This document shows, piece by piece, positions 1 to 10,836 of a stretch of 64,000 nt of DNA. This DNA is from Chlamydiota bacterium. Lineage in GTDB: Bacteria > Auribacterota > Tritonobacteria > UBA1439. A program made the position numbers and the translations under genes. The notes below the pieces were generated by a model. The model was not told the origin of the DNA. It did no database searches and saw only the letters and a program-made list of their open reading frames with translations. The DNA lies in NCBI GenBank assembly GCA_012729785.1, contig JAAYCL010000027.1, forward strand, positions 39,194-103,193. Reading direction: 5' to 3'. The stretch's first letter is position 1. Each line of letters starts with the position of its first letter.

Positions 1-1130
1 AGGAGATGGGGGCGCACAGCGCGCGCGTCGCGGAGGCCGCCGAGTCGCTCGACCCCGCGGCCCTCACCATCGGATTCGCCCGGCGCTTCGCGACCTACAA
101 GCGCGCCAGCCTCCTCATGCGCGATCCGGACCGGCTGGCCCGCATCGTCTCCATCCCCGGCAAGCCGGTCCAGTTCGTCTTCGCCGGCAAGGCGCACCCC
201 GCCGACGAGGGGGGGAAGCGGCTCATCAAGGAGATCGTCCACCTCTCCGAGCAGGAGCCGTTCAGGAACAAGATCATCTTCCTCGAGAACTACGACATGG
301 ACCTCGCCCGCCGCCTCGTGCAGGGGGTGGACGTGTGGCTCAACACGCCGCGCCGCCCCCTCGAGGCGAGCGGCACGAGCGGGATGAAGGTGGTCGCCAA
401 CGGGGGCCTGACGGTGAGCACGCTCGACGGCTGGTGGCCGGAGGGCTACAACGGCGAGAACGGGTGGGCCATCGGGAGCGGCGAGGAGTACGAGGACGGC
501 GACTACCAGGACGAGGTCGAGAGCCTCGCCCTCTACGAGCTGCTGGAGAAGGAGGTCGTCCCCCTCTTCTACGACCGGGGGAAGGACGGTTTGCCGCGCG
601 ACTGGATCGCGATGATGAAGAACTCGATCCGCACCCTCTCCCCGATCTTCAACACGAACCGGATGGCCGGGGAGTACACCGCGGCGATGTACCTGCCCGC
701 GCTCGACCGCTGGAAGGCCGCCTCCGCCGACGGGATGGCCGCGGCCAAGGAGTTCACCCGCTGGTGCGCCGCGATGCGCGAGCAGTGGAACGGCGTGCAA
801 ATCCGGGACGTGAAGATCTCGGGCGTCTCGGAGCTCGGGGTGGGCTCCGAGCTCCCCGTGGAGGTCCAGGTGGAGCTCGGGAAGGTGAACCCGAAGGACG
901 TCGCCGTGGAGCTGTTCCACGGCCCCCTGAACGCCGACGGGGAGATCGTGCACGGGAAGGCGGTCCCGCTCGCGCGCAAGAAGGCCTCCAAAAACAGGCA
1001 CGAGGTCTACACCGGGGCGATCCGTTCCGCGGCGAGCGGGCAGTTCGGCTTCTCCGTCCGCGTGCTTCCGTCCCACCCGGCGCTCACGCACCGGTTCGAG
1101 ACAGGCCTCCTGCACTGGTGGCACACATAG
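1..1130 (+). CDS. glgP: Alpha-glucan (glycogen/maltodextrin) phosphorylase, C-terminal part
   Basis: The reading frame is open to the left window edge, so only the last ~376 residues are seen. The motif EASGTSGMK, followed by a glycine-rich stretch and a Trp-Trp pair, is the pyridoxal-phosphate lysine region of GT35 phosphorylases. The sequence resembles the shorter 'archaeal/Thermotoga' class of alpha-glucan phosphorylases rather than the E. coli MalP/GlgP type. After the catalytic domain comes a ~110-aa beta-rich tail that starts near IRDVKISG and ends with LLHWWHT, a C-terminal extension often seen in that class. The expected reaction is phosphorolysis of alpha-1,4-glucan to glucose-1-phosphate in the cytosol. 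The family call is strong. The start lies outside the window, and glgP is used as a class name. Confidence 0.9.
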   Translation, partial: EMGAHSARVAEAAESLDPAALTIGFARRFATYKRASLLMRDPDRLARIVSIPGKPVQFVFAGKAHPADEGGKRLIKEIVHLSEQEPFRNKIIFLENYDMDLARRLVQGVDVWLNTPRRPLEASGTSGMKVVANGGLTVSTLDGWWPEGYNGENGWAIGSGEEYEDGDYQDEVESLALYELLEKEVVPLFYDRGKDGLPRDWIAMMKNSIRTLSPIFNTNRMAGEYTAAMYLPALDRWKAASADGMAAAKEFTRWCAAMREQWNGVQIRDVKISGVSELGVGSELPVEVQVELGKVNPKDVAVELFHGPLNADGEIVHGKAVPLARKKASKNRHEVYTGAIRSAASGQFGFSVRVLPSHPALTHRFETGLLHWWHT

Positions 1131-1493
1131 TGTCGGGGTCGGACCACGATATCCTGTTGCACGGGAATTCGTTAAGACTAATTTAGCCCCTAAAAACAGC
1201 CTTAGCGGCGATTTTGGGGCCCGAAAAACGCCTCTAAGACATCATCCGTATCGCCGATGGGCACCGGTCCGCGCCGTGGATGGCGCCGGGCACGCCCGGC
1301 AAACTTCGCCACGCACGTCGATGAGGGGCCCCGGGGCGCGAAGCGCCGCAGGAACGGGCTGTCGAACGGGCTTGCGGATCCTCCCCCGAAGGGGCATTAT
1401 CGCCGCAGGCCGGTCACGGCGGGGATCCCGGGAAAGGCGCCGGGCGGAATGCGCCGCCGCGGCGCGTCCCTGCACACGGCGCGGGGGCTTCAG
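1131..1493. other. Intergenic region with one imperfect hairpin
   Basis: No gene is supported here. GCCCC-T-AAAA (1186-1195) pairs with TTTTGGGGC (1212-1220) around a 16-base loop, with one bulge. It is followed by a short A-run and no T-run, so terminator function is uncertain. The frame of the next gene is open upstream from about 1257, but that stretch is Arg/Gly-rich and unlike coding sequence. Confidence 0.4.
1133..1145 (-). repeat. REP-like short sequence, matches one next to the RAYT remnant
   Basis: Read on the minus strand this is GGTCCGACCCCGA. It matches GGTCTAACCCCGA at 40726-40738, just after the RAYT transposase remnant, at 11 of 13 positions. It begins two bases after the phosphorylase stop codon. 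Two copies are weak evidence alone, but the location downstream of a gene fits a REP element mobilised by a RAYT enzyme. Confidence 0.35.
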
Positions 1494-2471
1494 ATGCTGG
1501 GCGCGATCGCGGGCGATATCATCGGCTCCGTCCACGAGTTCACCTGCACCAGGACGAAAGAATTCGAGCTGTTCGCCTCGAACTGCTTCTTCACGGACGA
1601 CACGGTGCTGACGGTCGCGCTCGCCGACTCCATCCTCACCAATACTCCGTACGAGACCAACCTCAGACGCTTCTTCCGCCTCTACCCCGACCGCGGCTAC
1701 GGCGGCAGCTTCCACCATTGGGCGATGGGCAGGAAGAAGAAGCCGTACGGGAGCTGGGGGAACGGCGCGGCGATGCGCATCAGCCCCGCCGGCTTCGCCT
1801 ACGACGACCTCGATACGGTGCTCCGGAAGGCGGAGGAGTTCACCGCCGTCACGCACAGCCACCCTGAGGGGATCAAGGGCGGCCAGGCGACCGCCGCCGC
1901 GGTCTTCCTCGCCCGGACGGGCGCCTCGCGGGAGCGGATCAAAAGCTTCATCGAGGATCGGTTCCAGTACGACCTCGGCGCGCATGTCGACGAGATCCGT
2001 CCCTCCTACGGATTCGACGCCTCCTGCGAGGGCACGGTGCCGCAGGCGATCCGGGCGTTCATCGACTCGACCGGCTTCGAGGACGCCGTCAGGACCGCGG
2101 TGTCGCTGGGCGGCGACGCCGACACGCTGGCGTGCATCACCGGCGGCATCGCGCAGGCGTTCTACGGAGGCGTGCCCGAACCGATCGCGGACAGGGTGTA
2201 CGGGATCCTCGACGAGCGGCTCGGCGGGATCACGCGGGAGTTCACGGCGAGATACTGCGCCCCGTTTGGCGGCAGGGCGGAGGCGATGCGCGACGCGGAA
2301 ACGCCCCCTTCCGAGGGCGCAGAAACGCGGGAAGACGAACCGTCGAAGCGGCGGGACGACGGGCGCTGTTGCTGCCCGCGCTGCGGCCTGACCGGCACGC
2401 GGGAGGATTTCGGGGGGGACCCGGGGAGAGGCGCCCGGTGCCCGGGATGCGGGAGAAAGATCCCGTTCTGA
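1494..2471 (+). CDS. ADP-ribosylglycohydrolase family protein with C-terminal zinc ribbon
   Basis: The 325-aa protein starts MLGAIAGDIIGS, the typical N-terminus of the ADP-ribosylglycohydrolase (DraG/ARH) family. The metal-binding signatures TDDT (about residues 38-41) and GGDADTLA are both present, so a binuclear Mg/Mn hydrolase removing ADP-ribose from a protein, nucleic acid or small molecule is expected. The ATG at 1494 was chosen because upstream sequence in frame is low-complexity and the family motif begins at the first residue. The unusual part is the tail: about 30 residues after the fold there are CPRCG and CPGCGRK, a four-cysteine zinc ribbon. The substrate cannot be told from sequence. 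It stands alone, converging on the minus-strand rmd gene 10 bases away. Confidence 0.88.
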   Translation: MLGAIAGDIIGSVHEFTCTRTKEFELFASNCFFTDDTVLTVALADSILTNTPYETNLRRFFRLYPDRGYGGSFHHWAMGRKKKPYGSWGNGAAMRISPAGFAYDDLDTVLRKAEEFTAVTHSHPEGIKGGQATAAAVFLARTGASRERIKSFIEDRFQYDLGAHVDEIRPSYGFDASCEGTVPQAIRAFIDSTGFEDAVRTAVSLGGDADTLACITGGIAQAFYGGVPEPIADRVYGILDERLGGITREFTARYCAPFGGRAEAMRDAETPPSEGAETREDEPSKRRDDGRCCCPRCGLTGTREDFGGDPGRGARCPGCGRKIPF

Positions 2472-2481
2472 CGCCGGGCCG

Positions 2482-3444
2482 TCACGCCCGCGCGGCAACG
2501 CGCGCGCGCCACCAGTCGAGGATGAGGCGGAGCGTCTCCTCGATCGGGTGCTCCGGTCTCCACCCCGTCGCCGCGGCGAATTTCGCGGAGTCCCCGTAGA
2601 GGACCGGGGTGTCGGATTTCCTGAGGCGCGCCGGGTCCCGCCGCACCTCGATCCGCGCGGAGGAGAGGGCGATGAGCATCTCGAGCATCCGCCCCACGCG
2701 GAGGGGGCGCCCGGCGCCGATGTTGTAGATCCCCCCCGGCGCGCATCTCTCCGCGGCGAGGGCGTACGCGCGGACCATGTCGCGCACGTCCGTGAAGTCC
2801 CGCTCCGCGTCGAGGTTCCCCACCGAGACGACCGGCTCCTTCATCCCCGCCTCGATCTCGGCGACCTGCCGCGCGAACGACGAGGCGACGAACGAGGGGG
2901 CCTGTCTGGGGCCGATATGGTTGAACGGCCGCAACACCACCGCGGACAGGCCGTGCGCCCTCGCGTAGAAGCGGACAGCCTCCTCGGCGCAGAGCTTCGT
3001 GAACGCGTAGACGTTCGCGGGGGCGGGGCGGCGGTCCTCGCGGACCGGCATCCCCTCGGGGGGGACCTTCCCGTAGACCTCGGAGGAACTCGCCAGGATG
3101 AAGCGCGCCGCGGGGGCGTGCCGGCGGCAGGCCTCGAGCAGGACGAGCGTCCCCCCGGCGTTCACGTCCAGCGCCTCACGCGGGGAATCCTCGACGGAGG
3201 GGAGGAAGGTGACCGCGGCGAGGTGGAAGACCGCGTCCGGCGCAACGTCCGCCACCGCCCGCCCCACCGCGGCCGCGTCGAGGATATCCGCCTTTTCAAC
3301 GCGCACGGGGCCGATCCCGTCGAGGTTGGCGCACGGGGCGCCGGGGCGCTCGATGCCGGAGACTCCCCATCCGCGCGAAAGGAGATGCGCGGCGAGGTGG
3401 CTCCCGGCGAAGCCGGCGATGCCGGTGATGAGAGCGCGTTTCAT
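2482..3444 (-). CDS. rmd: NAD(P)-dependent sugar epimerase/reductase, probable GDP-4-dehydro-6-deoxy-D-mannose reductase
   Basis: A 320-aa extended short-chain dehydrogenase. The Rossmann motif GIAGFAG is at residues 8-14 and the catalytic pair Y146-xxx-K150 follows a SSSEVYG strand. In this superfamily the exact substrate is set by context. Its position immediately downstream of gmd (3556-4545), on the same strand, makes GDP-4-keto-6-deoxymannose reductase (Rmd), giving GDP-D-rhamnose, the best guess. A GDP-fucose synthase or UDP-sugar epimerase is possible. Start ATG at 3444 begins the canonical MKRALITG strand. The product would feed the polysaccharide glycosyltransferases at 49-55 kb, though those are not adjacent. 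Confidence 0.78.
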   Translation of the reverse strand: MKRALITGIAGFAGSHLAAHLLSRGWGVSGIERPGAPCANLDGIGPVRVEKADILDAAAVGRAVADVAPDAVFHLAAVTFLPSVEDSPREALDVNAGGTLVLLEACRRHAPAARFILASSSEVYGKVPPEGMPVREDRRPAPANVYAFTKLCAEEAVRFYARAHGLSAVVLRPFNHIGPRQAPSFVASSFARQVAEIEAGMKEPVVSVGNLDAERDFTDVRDMVRAYALAAERCAPGGIYNIGAGRPLRVGRMLEMLIALSSARIEVRRDPARLRKSDTPVLYGDSAKFAAATGWRPEHPIEETLRLILDWWRARVAARA

Positions 3445-3555
3445 CGGATCACGCCGTTGTCACGGGGCGGGTGGAACAGGTGAGGGCGGAAGCGCCCCGT
3501 GCCGCCTTCCGCCGTGCGTCGTTCGTGGGAGACCATGCTCCGCGGCGCGGCGCCG

Positions 3556-5278
<1,723 letters not shown>

Positions 5279-5406
5279 GGCGCCTCCGCCTCCCGGACGG
5301 ACATGGTACCCCGTCCGCGGACGAATGTCCAAAAGGGTTTCGGCGACGCGGCGGGCGCGTAAATAATGCGTCTGCTTTCGCCTCCCGCGTGCTATCATTT
5401 TTGGTC

Positions 5407-6564
5407 ATGGAGAAGGGCACTGTCGGCCTCGTCGAGACGAAACAATTCACCTTCGCCCATCCCCCCGGCGGCCTCGCGCTCGAGGGGGGCGACACCCTGG
5501 GTCCGGTGACGCTCGCCTACGAGACCTACGGCGCGCTCGCCGCCGACCGCTCCAACGCGATCCTGATCCTCCACGCCCTTTCCGGCGACGCCCACGCGGC
5601 GGGGTACCACGACGGCGACACGCGTCCCGGCTGGTGGGAGATGATGATCGGGCCGGGGAAGGCGTTCGACACGAACCGGTACTTCGTCGTCTGCGCGAAC
5701 TGCCTCGGCGGCTGCACCGGCTCCACCGGCCCCTCCTCCGTAAACCCCGAGACCGGCGCCCCCTACGCGATGGAATTCCCGGTCATCACCATCGGGGACA
5801 TGGTCAAGGCGCAGAAGGCGCTCGTGGACCACCTCGGGATCGAAAAGCTCCTCGCCGTGGCGGGCGGTTCGATGGGGGGGATGCAGGCCCTCGAGTGGGT
5901 GACCGCGTACCCCGACGCCGTCCACGCGGCCATCCCGATCGCCACGACCGCCCAGCTTTCCGCGCAGGGGATCGCCTTCAACGAGGTCGGGCGCCAGGCG
6001 ATCATGGCCGACCCGCACTGGAACGGCGGCAACTACTACGACGGGGAACACCCGGAGCGGGGTCTCGCCATCGCCCGGATGATCGCGCACATCACCTACC
6101 TGAGCGACGAGTCGATGCGCCAGAAGTTCGGCAGGCGCCTCCAGGGGAAGCAGGAGCTCTCCTTCGACTTCCTCGCCGACTTCCAGGTCGAATCGTACCT
6201 CCACCACCAGGGGCAGGTCTTCACCAAGCGATTCGACGCGAACTCGTACCTGTACATCACCAAGGCGATCGACTACTTCGACCTGACCGACATGGGCGCC
6301 CGGCCGCTCGAGGACGCCCTCGGCGGCGTCAAGGCCGCCTTCCTGATCATCGCCTTCTCCTCGGACTGGCTCTACCCCGCCCGGCAGAACAAGGAGATCG
6401 CCGACGCCCTCCGCGCGCACAATCTGGAGGTGAGCTACTGCGTCCTCGACTCCCCGTTCGGGCACGACGCCTTCCTCATCGACCCCAAGCACCAGACCCA
6501 CCTGATCACGCACTTCCTGCGCCATATCCACGAGGAGCACGCGCACGGGAGGCACGGACGATGA
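5407..6564 (+). CDS. metX: Homoserine O-acetyltransferase
   Basis: A 385-aa alpha/beta hydrolase-fold acyltransferase. The nucleophile elbow GGSMGG places Ser155, with Asp320 (FSSDWLYP) and His353 (FGHDAF) completing the triad. The LSGDAHAAG oxyanion region is also typical. It acylates L-homoserine from acetyl-CoA (or succinyl-CoA; MetX paralogues differ) as the first committed step of methionine synthesis. The ATG at 5407 is preferred to an in-frame GTG at 5389, but neither has a good ribosome site and TATCAT just upstream is -10-like, so a leaderless mRNA is possible. It overlaps metW by 4 bases (ATGA), a common pairing. Confidence 0.95.
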   Translation: MEKGTVGLVETKQFTFAHPPGGLALEGGDTLGPVTLAYETYGALAADRSNAILILHALSGDAHAAGYHDGDTRPGWWEMMIGPGKAFDTNRYFVVCANCLGGCTGSTGPSSVNPETGAPYAMEFPVITIGDMVKAQKALVDHLGIEKLLAVAGGSMGGMQALEWVTAYPDAVHAAIPIATTAQLSAQGIAFNEVGRQAIMADPHWNGGNYYDGEHPERGLAIARMIAHITYLSDESMRQKFGRRLQGKQELSFDFLADFQVESYLHHQGQVFTKRFDANSYLYITKAIDYFDLTDMGARPLEDALGGVKAAFLIIAFSSDWLYPARQNKEIADALRAHNLEVSYCVLDSPFGHDAFLIDPKHQTHLITHFLRHIHEEHAHGRHGR

Positions 6565-7208
6565 GCCCGGAATTCAACGCCCTGCGCCTGCGGCCGGATC
6601 TGCTGAAGATCTACGAGATCATCCGGCCCGGCAGCCGCGTCCTCGACCTCGGCGCCGGGAGCGGCGACCTGCTCAAGGCCCTCGAGCAGCACAAGGGCGC
6701 CACGGTCTTCGGCATCGACAAGTCCGAGGTGGGGATCATGCGGTGCATCGCCAAGGGGATCCCCATCTTCCAGAGCAACCTCGACGAGGGGCTCCGCGAC
6801 TACGCGAACGGGTCGTTCGACTACGTCATCCTCAGCCAGACGCTCCAGCAGGTCTACCGGCCCAAGCAGATCCTCCTGGACGCCGTCCGCGTGGGGAGAA
6901 GCGCACTCGTCAGCATCCCCAACTTCGCCCACTGGCGCATCCGTTTCCATCTCCTCTTCCGCGGCACGATGCCGACGACCCCGGCCATCCCCTACGCCTG
7001 GTACGAGACGCCGAACATCCACCTCTTGAGCATCCGCGACTTCCGCGCCCTCTGCGCGGAGATCGGGATCGTCATAGTCCGGGAGTGGCCGGTCGGGTTC
7101 AGAAAAGGCCCACTCGCCAGATGCCGCCCTCTCTGGCCCAATCTGCTCGCCGCGCAGGGGGTATTCGAGGTACGCAGCCGGGAAGAGCCGGAGCACGCGC
7201 ACGGATAA
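6561..7208 (+). CDS. metW: Methionine biosynthesis protein MetW (SAM-dependent methyltransferase fold)
   Basis: A 215-aa protein with the class I SAM-binding motif [12 protein letters not shown] at residues 28-39. The core is typical of MetW, including the [14 protein letters not shown] segment and the [11 protein letters not shown] motif. MetW partners MetX in many bacteria and is needed for efficient homoserine acylation; its own methyl acceptor is not established. The start codon overlaps the metX stop as ATGA at 6561-6564, indicating translational coupling. Length is normal for the family. Confidence 0.94.
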   Translation: MSPEFNALRLRPDLLKIYEIIRPGSRVLDLGAGSGDLLKALEQHKGATVFGIDKSEVGIMRCIAKGIPIFQSNLDEGLRDYANGSFDYVILSQTLQQVYRPKQILLDAVRVGRSALVSIPNFAHWRIRFHLLFRGTMPTTPAIPYAWYETPNIHLLSIRDFRALCAEIGIVIVREWPVGFRKGPLARCRPLWPNLLAAQGVFEVRSREEPEHAHG

Positions 7209-7229
7209 CCGTTGAGAGGAGGGTCCGCG

Positions 7230-8261
7230 ATGGAACAGCGCGACTACTTCGAGAGCCAGATCGGGCAGATCCTCTGTCCGGTCACCGACTTCAAGAAGGG
7301 GGTCCTCGACACGACCTACCTGATGCGCCACGACGGGAGCTTCGTCTACGTCGAGGGGTACTACCAGCCCCCCGGCAAGGTGATCGGCAAGATCATCTAC
7401 CACCCGAAGGAGGGCGGGAAGATCGACATCCACGGCCGCCCCTACGCGAGCATGGTGAAGGGGGAGAAGGACGGGCAGTCGACCTACATCCCGCACGACG
7501 AACAGATCCGGAATCATTACCTTCTCGACCCGACGCTCGAGCGGGAGGATCTGATCGTGACGAAGTTCCACGTCGGGTTCCCGCTCTCCGGTTTCCGCGG
7601 CTACTTCAACGACCGCCTCTCCCTCTTCTACGCGATGGGCAAGTTCCCCCTTGTCGGAAAGGCGGTGGAGAACGCGAGCCGTTTCCTCGAGATCCCCATC
7701 AGCCGGCTCGGGATCACCGGCTCAACCGCGCTCGGGCGCCGCGGCGAACACTCCGACGTGGACCTCGTCATCTTCGGCACCGTCGCGCAGAACCGCGAGA
7801 CGGCGGCGCGGATCGCCGACTACGTCCACCGGACCCCCGAGGCGCGCGTGGTCGAGTTCGGGAAGCTCTGGCCGCTCCGCTTCATCCACCAGGGGATCGA
7901 GATCTGCCCCGCGTACGTCTACATCGACCTCGACGAGGTCCCGCTGCGGAACTGCACGGTGGAGCTCGTGAAGGACGACGTGCAGGCGTACGGAACGGTG
8001 CGCGACGACACGCACGCGATCTTCATGCCGCCGGTGGTGACCCTCTCCGACGTCTGGCTCGACGGGAAGCGTGCCGACGACATCTGTCTCATCGTCTACG
8101 ACGGCTCGCTGCGGGGGGAGTTCTACCTGAAGGAGCGCCTCGGTGTGCGCGGGCGCCTGATCCGCGTGAAGAAGGACGGGGAGGAGTTCATGGCCCTCGC
8201 CGCCTCCGACGCGGGCGACATCACCCGCCAGAGGTTCGTGAAGGGCGTGCCGACGATCTAG
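7230..8261 (+). CDS. Nucleotidyltransferase-domain protein of unknown substrate
   Basis: A 343-aa protein. The middle carries a polymerase-beta-type nucleotidyltransferase motif: G164-S165, then D176 and D178 as the metal-binding DxD (STALGR ... SDVDLVIFG). The N-terminal ~110 residues are a separate beta-rich region not recognised, and residues 190-343 may form a substrate domain. Start ATG 7230 has a clear GAGAGGAGGG ribosome site 6-15 bases upstream. It follows metW by 21 bases and is probably cotranscribed, but no link to methionine synthesis is known. Candidates include an antibiotic-like or tRNA/RNA nucleotidyltransferase; no function is assigned. Confidence 0.75.
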   Translation: MEQRDYFESQIGQILCPVTDFKKGVLDTTYLMRHDGSFVYVEGYYQPPGKVIGKIIYHPKEGGKIDIHGRPYASMVKGEKDGQSTYIPHDEQIRNHYLLDPTLEREDLIVTKFHVGFPLSGFRGYFNDRLSLFYAMGKFPLVGKAVENASRFLEIPISRLGITGSTALGRRGEHSDVDLVIFGTVAQNRETAARIADYVHRTPEARVVEFGKLWPLRFIHQGIEICPAYVYIDLDEVPLRNCTVELVKDDVQAYGTVRDDTHAIFMPPVVTLSDVWLDGKRADDICLIVYDGSLRGEFYLKERLGVRGRLIRVKKDGEEFMALAASDAGDITRQRFVKGVPTI

Positions 8262-8315
8262 CGCCGGAACCCGCGCCTCGCGCGGCCCGGCCCCCACGGC
8301 GGACGCCGGCCGCGC

Positions 8316-9788
8316 CTACCGGTGCGCCCCGGTGCCTGTGCGCCGTGGCGCGGTGCGCAGATAGTCCGCGAAAAGCTCCGAGAGGCGCTGGATGTCGGCG
8401 AGGATCTCCGAGGCGTCCACCCGCGTGAACCGGTAGTCGTCCAGCAGCAGCTCCCCTCCCGCCGCGACCCACCGCGCCTCGCTGCCGTTGGAGGCCCAGA
8501 TCAGGTTCTCCGCGACGTTGTCGATGCGCGTCGGCGTGAGGTGGGCCCCGCGGAGATCGATCAGCACGAAGTCCGCGGCGCGGCCCGCCTCGAGCGACCC
8601 CGCGTTCAGCCCCAGCATCTGCGCCGGCTCGACGGTGATCAGCTCGAGCATCCGCTGCGCGGGCAGGAGCGTCGCGTCCTGGTGGAGCGCCTTCTGGTAC
8701 TGCGCGGCGAGGCGGGCGGCGTTGAGGATGTTCTGGTTGTCGGCGCTCCCGGAGCCGTCGGTCGAGACGGCGACCGGGATCCCCATCGACATCATCCGGA
8801 TGAGCGGCGGCATCCCCGAGCCGAGGATGGTGTTGGCGAGCGGGTTGTGGACGATCTTTACGCCCGTGTCGCGGAGGATCTCGAGGTCCCGGTCGGTGCA
8901 GTTGACCTGGTGGGCGAGGATGGTGTCGCCGTCGAGGAAGCCGATCCCCTTGGCGTACTCCACCTCCGTCATCCCGTACGTCTCGACGAACCAGCGCGTC
9001 GTCCCGGGCTCCTCGGAGGAGTGCGTGTGGATGAGCGTGCCGTGGTCGCGCGCCCATTGTTTAAGCCCCTTCAGCATCTCGGGGCCGTTCGAGAAGAACT
9101 GGTCGGGCCCCGGGATGACGCGCACGCGCGGCACGGCGGCGAACTCGCGCGCGTACCCGTCGACGCGTTCGACCGCCTGGGACGGCGTATCGAGGATCCG
9201 GGCGTCGTAGTGCCGGTCCTGGCTCCCGACCGCGATGGTGAGGCGGGTGCCGGCCTCCGTGTTCGCCTTGACGAGCTCGCGGACGTGGTACTTGCTGAAG
9301 TTGCAGTGGTGGGTGAGGGCCGAGGTGATACCGTACGAGACGTCGTCGAGGCGCGCCTTCCGGTACGCGACCTCGTTGGAGGAGCGCCCGAACCCCTTCT
9401 CGAGCCGCTTCGCGTTCTCCGTCAGGAAGCCGGTGAACGGGTTGACGGCGTTGTCGAGCCAGGCGGTGAGCGGCTGGTCCTTGGCGACGCCGATGATGGC
9501 GGATTCGTGGTCGTGTCCGTGCGCCTTCACGAACCCCGGGAGGAGGGCGCCGTTCAGGCGCGGGACCGCCTCGTCGCCGGGACCGGTCCCCGCGCCGACG
9601 ACGAGGAGGTCCTCCCCGCAGGCGGCGAGGATCCGCGCGCCGATCTCGGGCGTGTACCGCCCCGCCTCGGCGATACGCGGCCCCTCCGTGAACAGGTACC
9701 CGTCCTCGATCCGCGCCGCCCGTCCGCCTTTCCCGCCCATCGGCAGGAGGAACCGCGCGCGGATGAGAAGATGATTCGGCTTTTTCAT
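8316..9788 (-). CDS. Amidohydrolase-superfamily protein (cytosine/SAH-deaminase-like)
   Basis: A 490-aa metal-dependent hydrolase of the chlorohydrolase/deaminase branch. LPGFVKAHGHDH supplies the first metal histidines (H90, H92). HTHSSEEPG, LAHQVNC and the STDGSGSADN aspartate follow in the usual order on a TIM barrel flanked by a beta-sandwich. HTHSSEE is typical of the S-adenosylhomocysteine/5-methylthioadenosine deaminase relatives, but the substrate is open. Start ATG 9788 is preceded by GGAGTGACC. It is divergent from the sugar-isomerase-like gene at 9968, so the two may share regulation. Confidence 0.85.
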   Translation of the reverse strand: MKKPNHLLIRARFLLPMGGKGGRAARIEDGYLFTEGPRIAEAGRYTPEIGARILAACGEDLLVVGAGTGPGDEAVPRLNGALLPGFVKAHGHDHESAIIGVAKDQPLTAWLDNAVNPFTGFLTENAKRLEKGFGRSSNEVAYRKARLDDVSYGITSALTHHCNFSKYHVRELVKANTEAGTRLTIAVGSQDRHYDARILDTPSQAVERVDGYAREFAAVPRVRVIPGPDQFFSNGPEMLKGLKQWARDHGTLIHTHSSEEPGTTRWFVETYGMTEVEYAKGIGFLDGDTILAHQVNCTDRDLEILRDTGVKIVHNPLANTILGSGMPPLIRMMSMGIPVAVSTDGSGSADNQNILNAARLAAQYQKALHQDATLLPAQRMLELITVEPAQMLGLNAGSLEAGRAADFVLIDLRGAHLTPTRIDNVAENLIWASNGSEARWVAAGGELLLDDYRFTRVDASEILADIQRLSELFADYLRTAPRRTGTGAHR

Positions 9789-9804
9789 GGTCACTCCATG
9801 GTGT

Positions 9805-9864
9805 GCCCTGTCCCATCCCCCGTCGCGGGGGGCCTGCCGGCAGGCAGAGGCCGGGGGAGAGGGC
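9805..9864. repeat. Nested inverted repeat between divergent genes
   Basis: An outer arm beginning GCCCT and ending CCCCCG (9805-9822) pairs imperfectly with CGGGGGAGAGGGC (9852-9864). Inside lies the perfect palindrome CCTGCCGGCAGG (9833-9844). It sits between the divergent starts at 9788 and 9968. It could be an operator, a hairpin in the leader RNA, or a dispersed palindromic repeat. Confidence 0.5.
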
Positions 9865-9967
9865 AATGTCCCCTCGCCCTGGGGATGCATCAGTCTATAA
9901 CAATCCCCTTGCCGGGAAAAGCCCCATGCCCTATGATGGCGCGCTCTCCCCGGAGGAATGCGCCCGT

Positions 9968-10813
9968 ATGCTACTGCTGTCTATCGGCTCGCTGCGCTTC
10001 TTCGGCCTCGACCGCGTCTTCATGCTCGCCAAGGATCTGGGCTTCGACGGCGTCGAGGTCATCGTGGACGACCGGTGGGACACCGCGGATCCCGGCTACC
10101 TCCGCACCCTCTCGGCCCGGTACTCCCTCCCGATCCCGAGCCTCCACTCCCCGTTCAGCTTCATCCCGACGCCGGCGTGGGGCACCGACCCGGTGGAGCG
10201 GATGCGGCGCTCCGTGGCCCTCGCCGAGGAGATCGGGAGCGAGGTCCTCGTCATCCACCTCGCCTTTTTCGCCGACGCCCGCTACGCGGCCTGGGTGCGA
10301 GACGAGCTACCGCGGTGGCAGGAGAAGACGGCCGTGAAGCTGGCCGTGGAGAACATGCCGCACGCGTTCAAGATGCTCGGCAGGGCGGGGATACGCCTGG
10401 GGACGGGGACCTTCTACGCGGTGGACCGCGGGAGGTGGCGCAACCGGCTGTTGCGCCCCTTCAGCTGCGACTGCCACATCGACAACATGTTCGAGAACCT
10501 GCTCCGCTACCCGTACCGCGTGCTCGACACCACGCACCTGGCCACCGCGGGCCTCGATCCGGTGGCGGCGTACGAGCGCCTGAAGGAGGGGCTCGTCCTC
10601 GTCCACGTCTCCAACTACGACGGGCGCGAGCACCAGCCGCTCTCGACCGGGCTGCTCGACATCGGCGGCTTCCTCTCCCACCTCGCCCGGGACGGCTACG
10701 CGGGGCACGTCACGCTGGAGCTGATGCCGGACAACTTCCCCGACCGTTCAGAGGCCACCGCGCGCCGCATCCTCGCCGGCGACCTCGCCCTGCTGCGCGA
10801 ATACCTCGGGTGA
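9968..10813 (+). CDS. Sugar phosphate isomerase/epimerase-like TIM-barrel protein
   Basis: A 281-aa xylose-isomerase-like (AP-endonuclease 2 fold) barrel. Ordered strand-end motifs are LHSPFSF, VIHLAFF, VENMP, DTTHL, VHVSNYD and LELMPDN, which provide the His/Glu/Asp metal site of this superfamily. Members include hydroxypyruvate isomerase, inosose dehydratase and many sugar epimerases; the substrate is not predictable here. The ATG at 9968 is chosen over 9926 because GGAGGA lies 10 bases upstream and the barrel begins there. A TATAAC at 9895-9900 could be part of its promoter. Confidence 0.82.
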   Translation: MLLLSIGSLRFFGLDRVFMLAKDLGFDGVEVIVDDRWDTADPGYLRTLSARYSLPIPSLHSPFSFIPTPAWGTDPVERMRRSVALAEEIGSEVLVIHLAFFADARYAAWVRDELPRWQEKTAVKLAVENMPHAFKMLGRAGIRLGTGTFYAVDRGRWRNRLLRPFSCDCHIDNMFENLLRYPYRVLDTTHLATAGLDPVAAYERLKEGLVLVHVSNYDGREHQPLSTGLLDIGGFLSHLARDGYAGHVTLELMPDNFPDRSEATARRILAGDLALLREYLG

Positions 10814-10836
10814 GCCGGCCCGTCCCGCCGCACCCG

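Noticed and set aside
5279-5406. SAM riboswitch upstream of metX
   Set aside because: The region is short, GC-rich and shows none of the conserved SAM-aptamer segments; only a -10-like TATCAT is seen.
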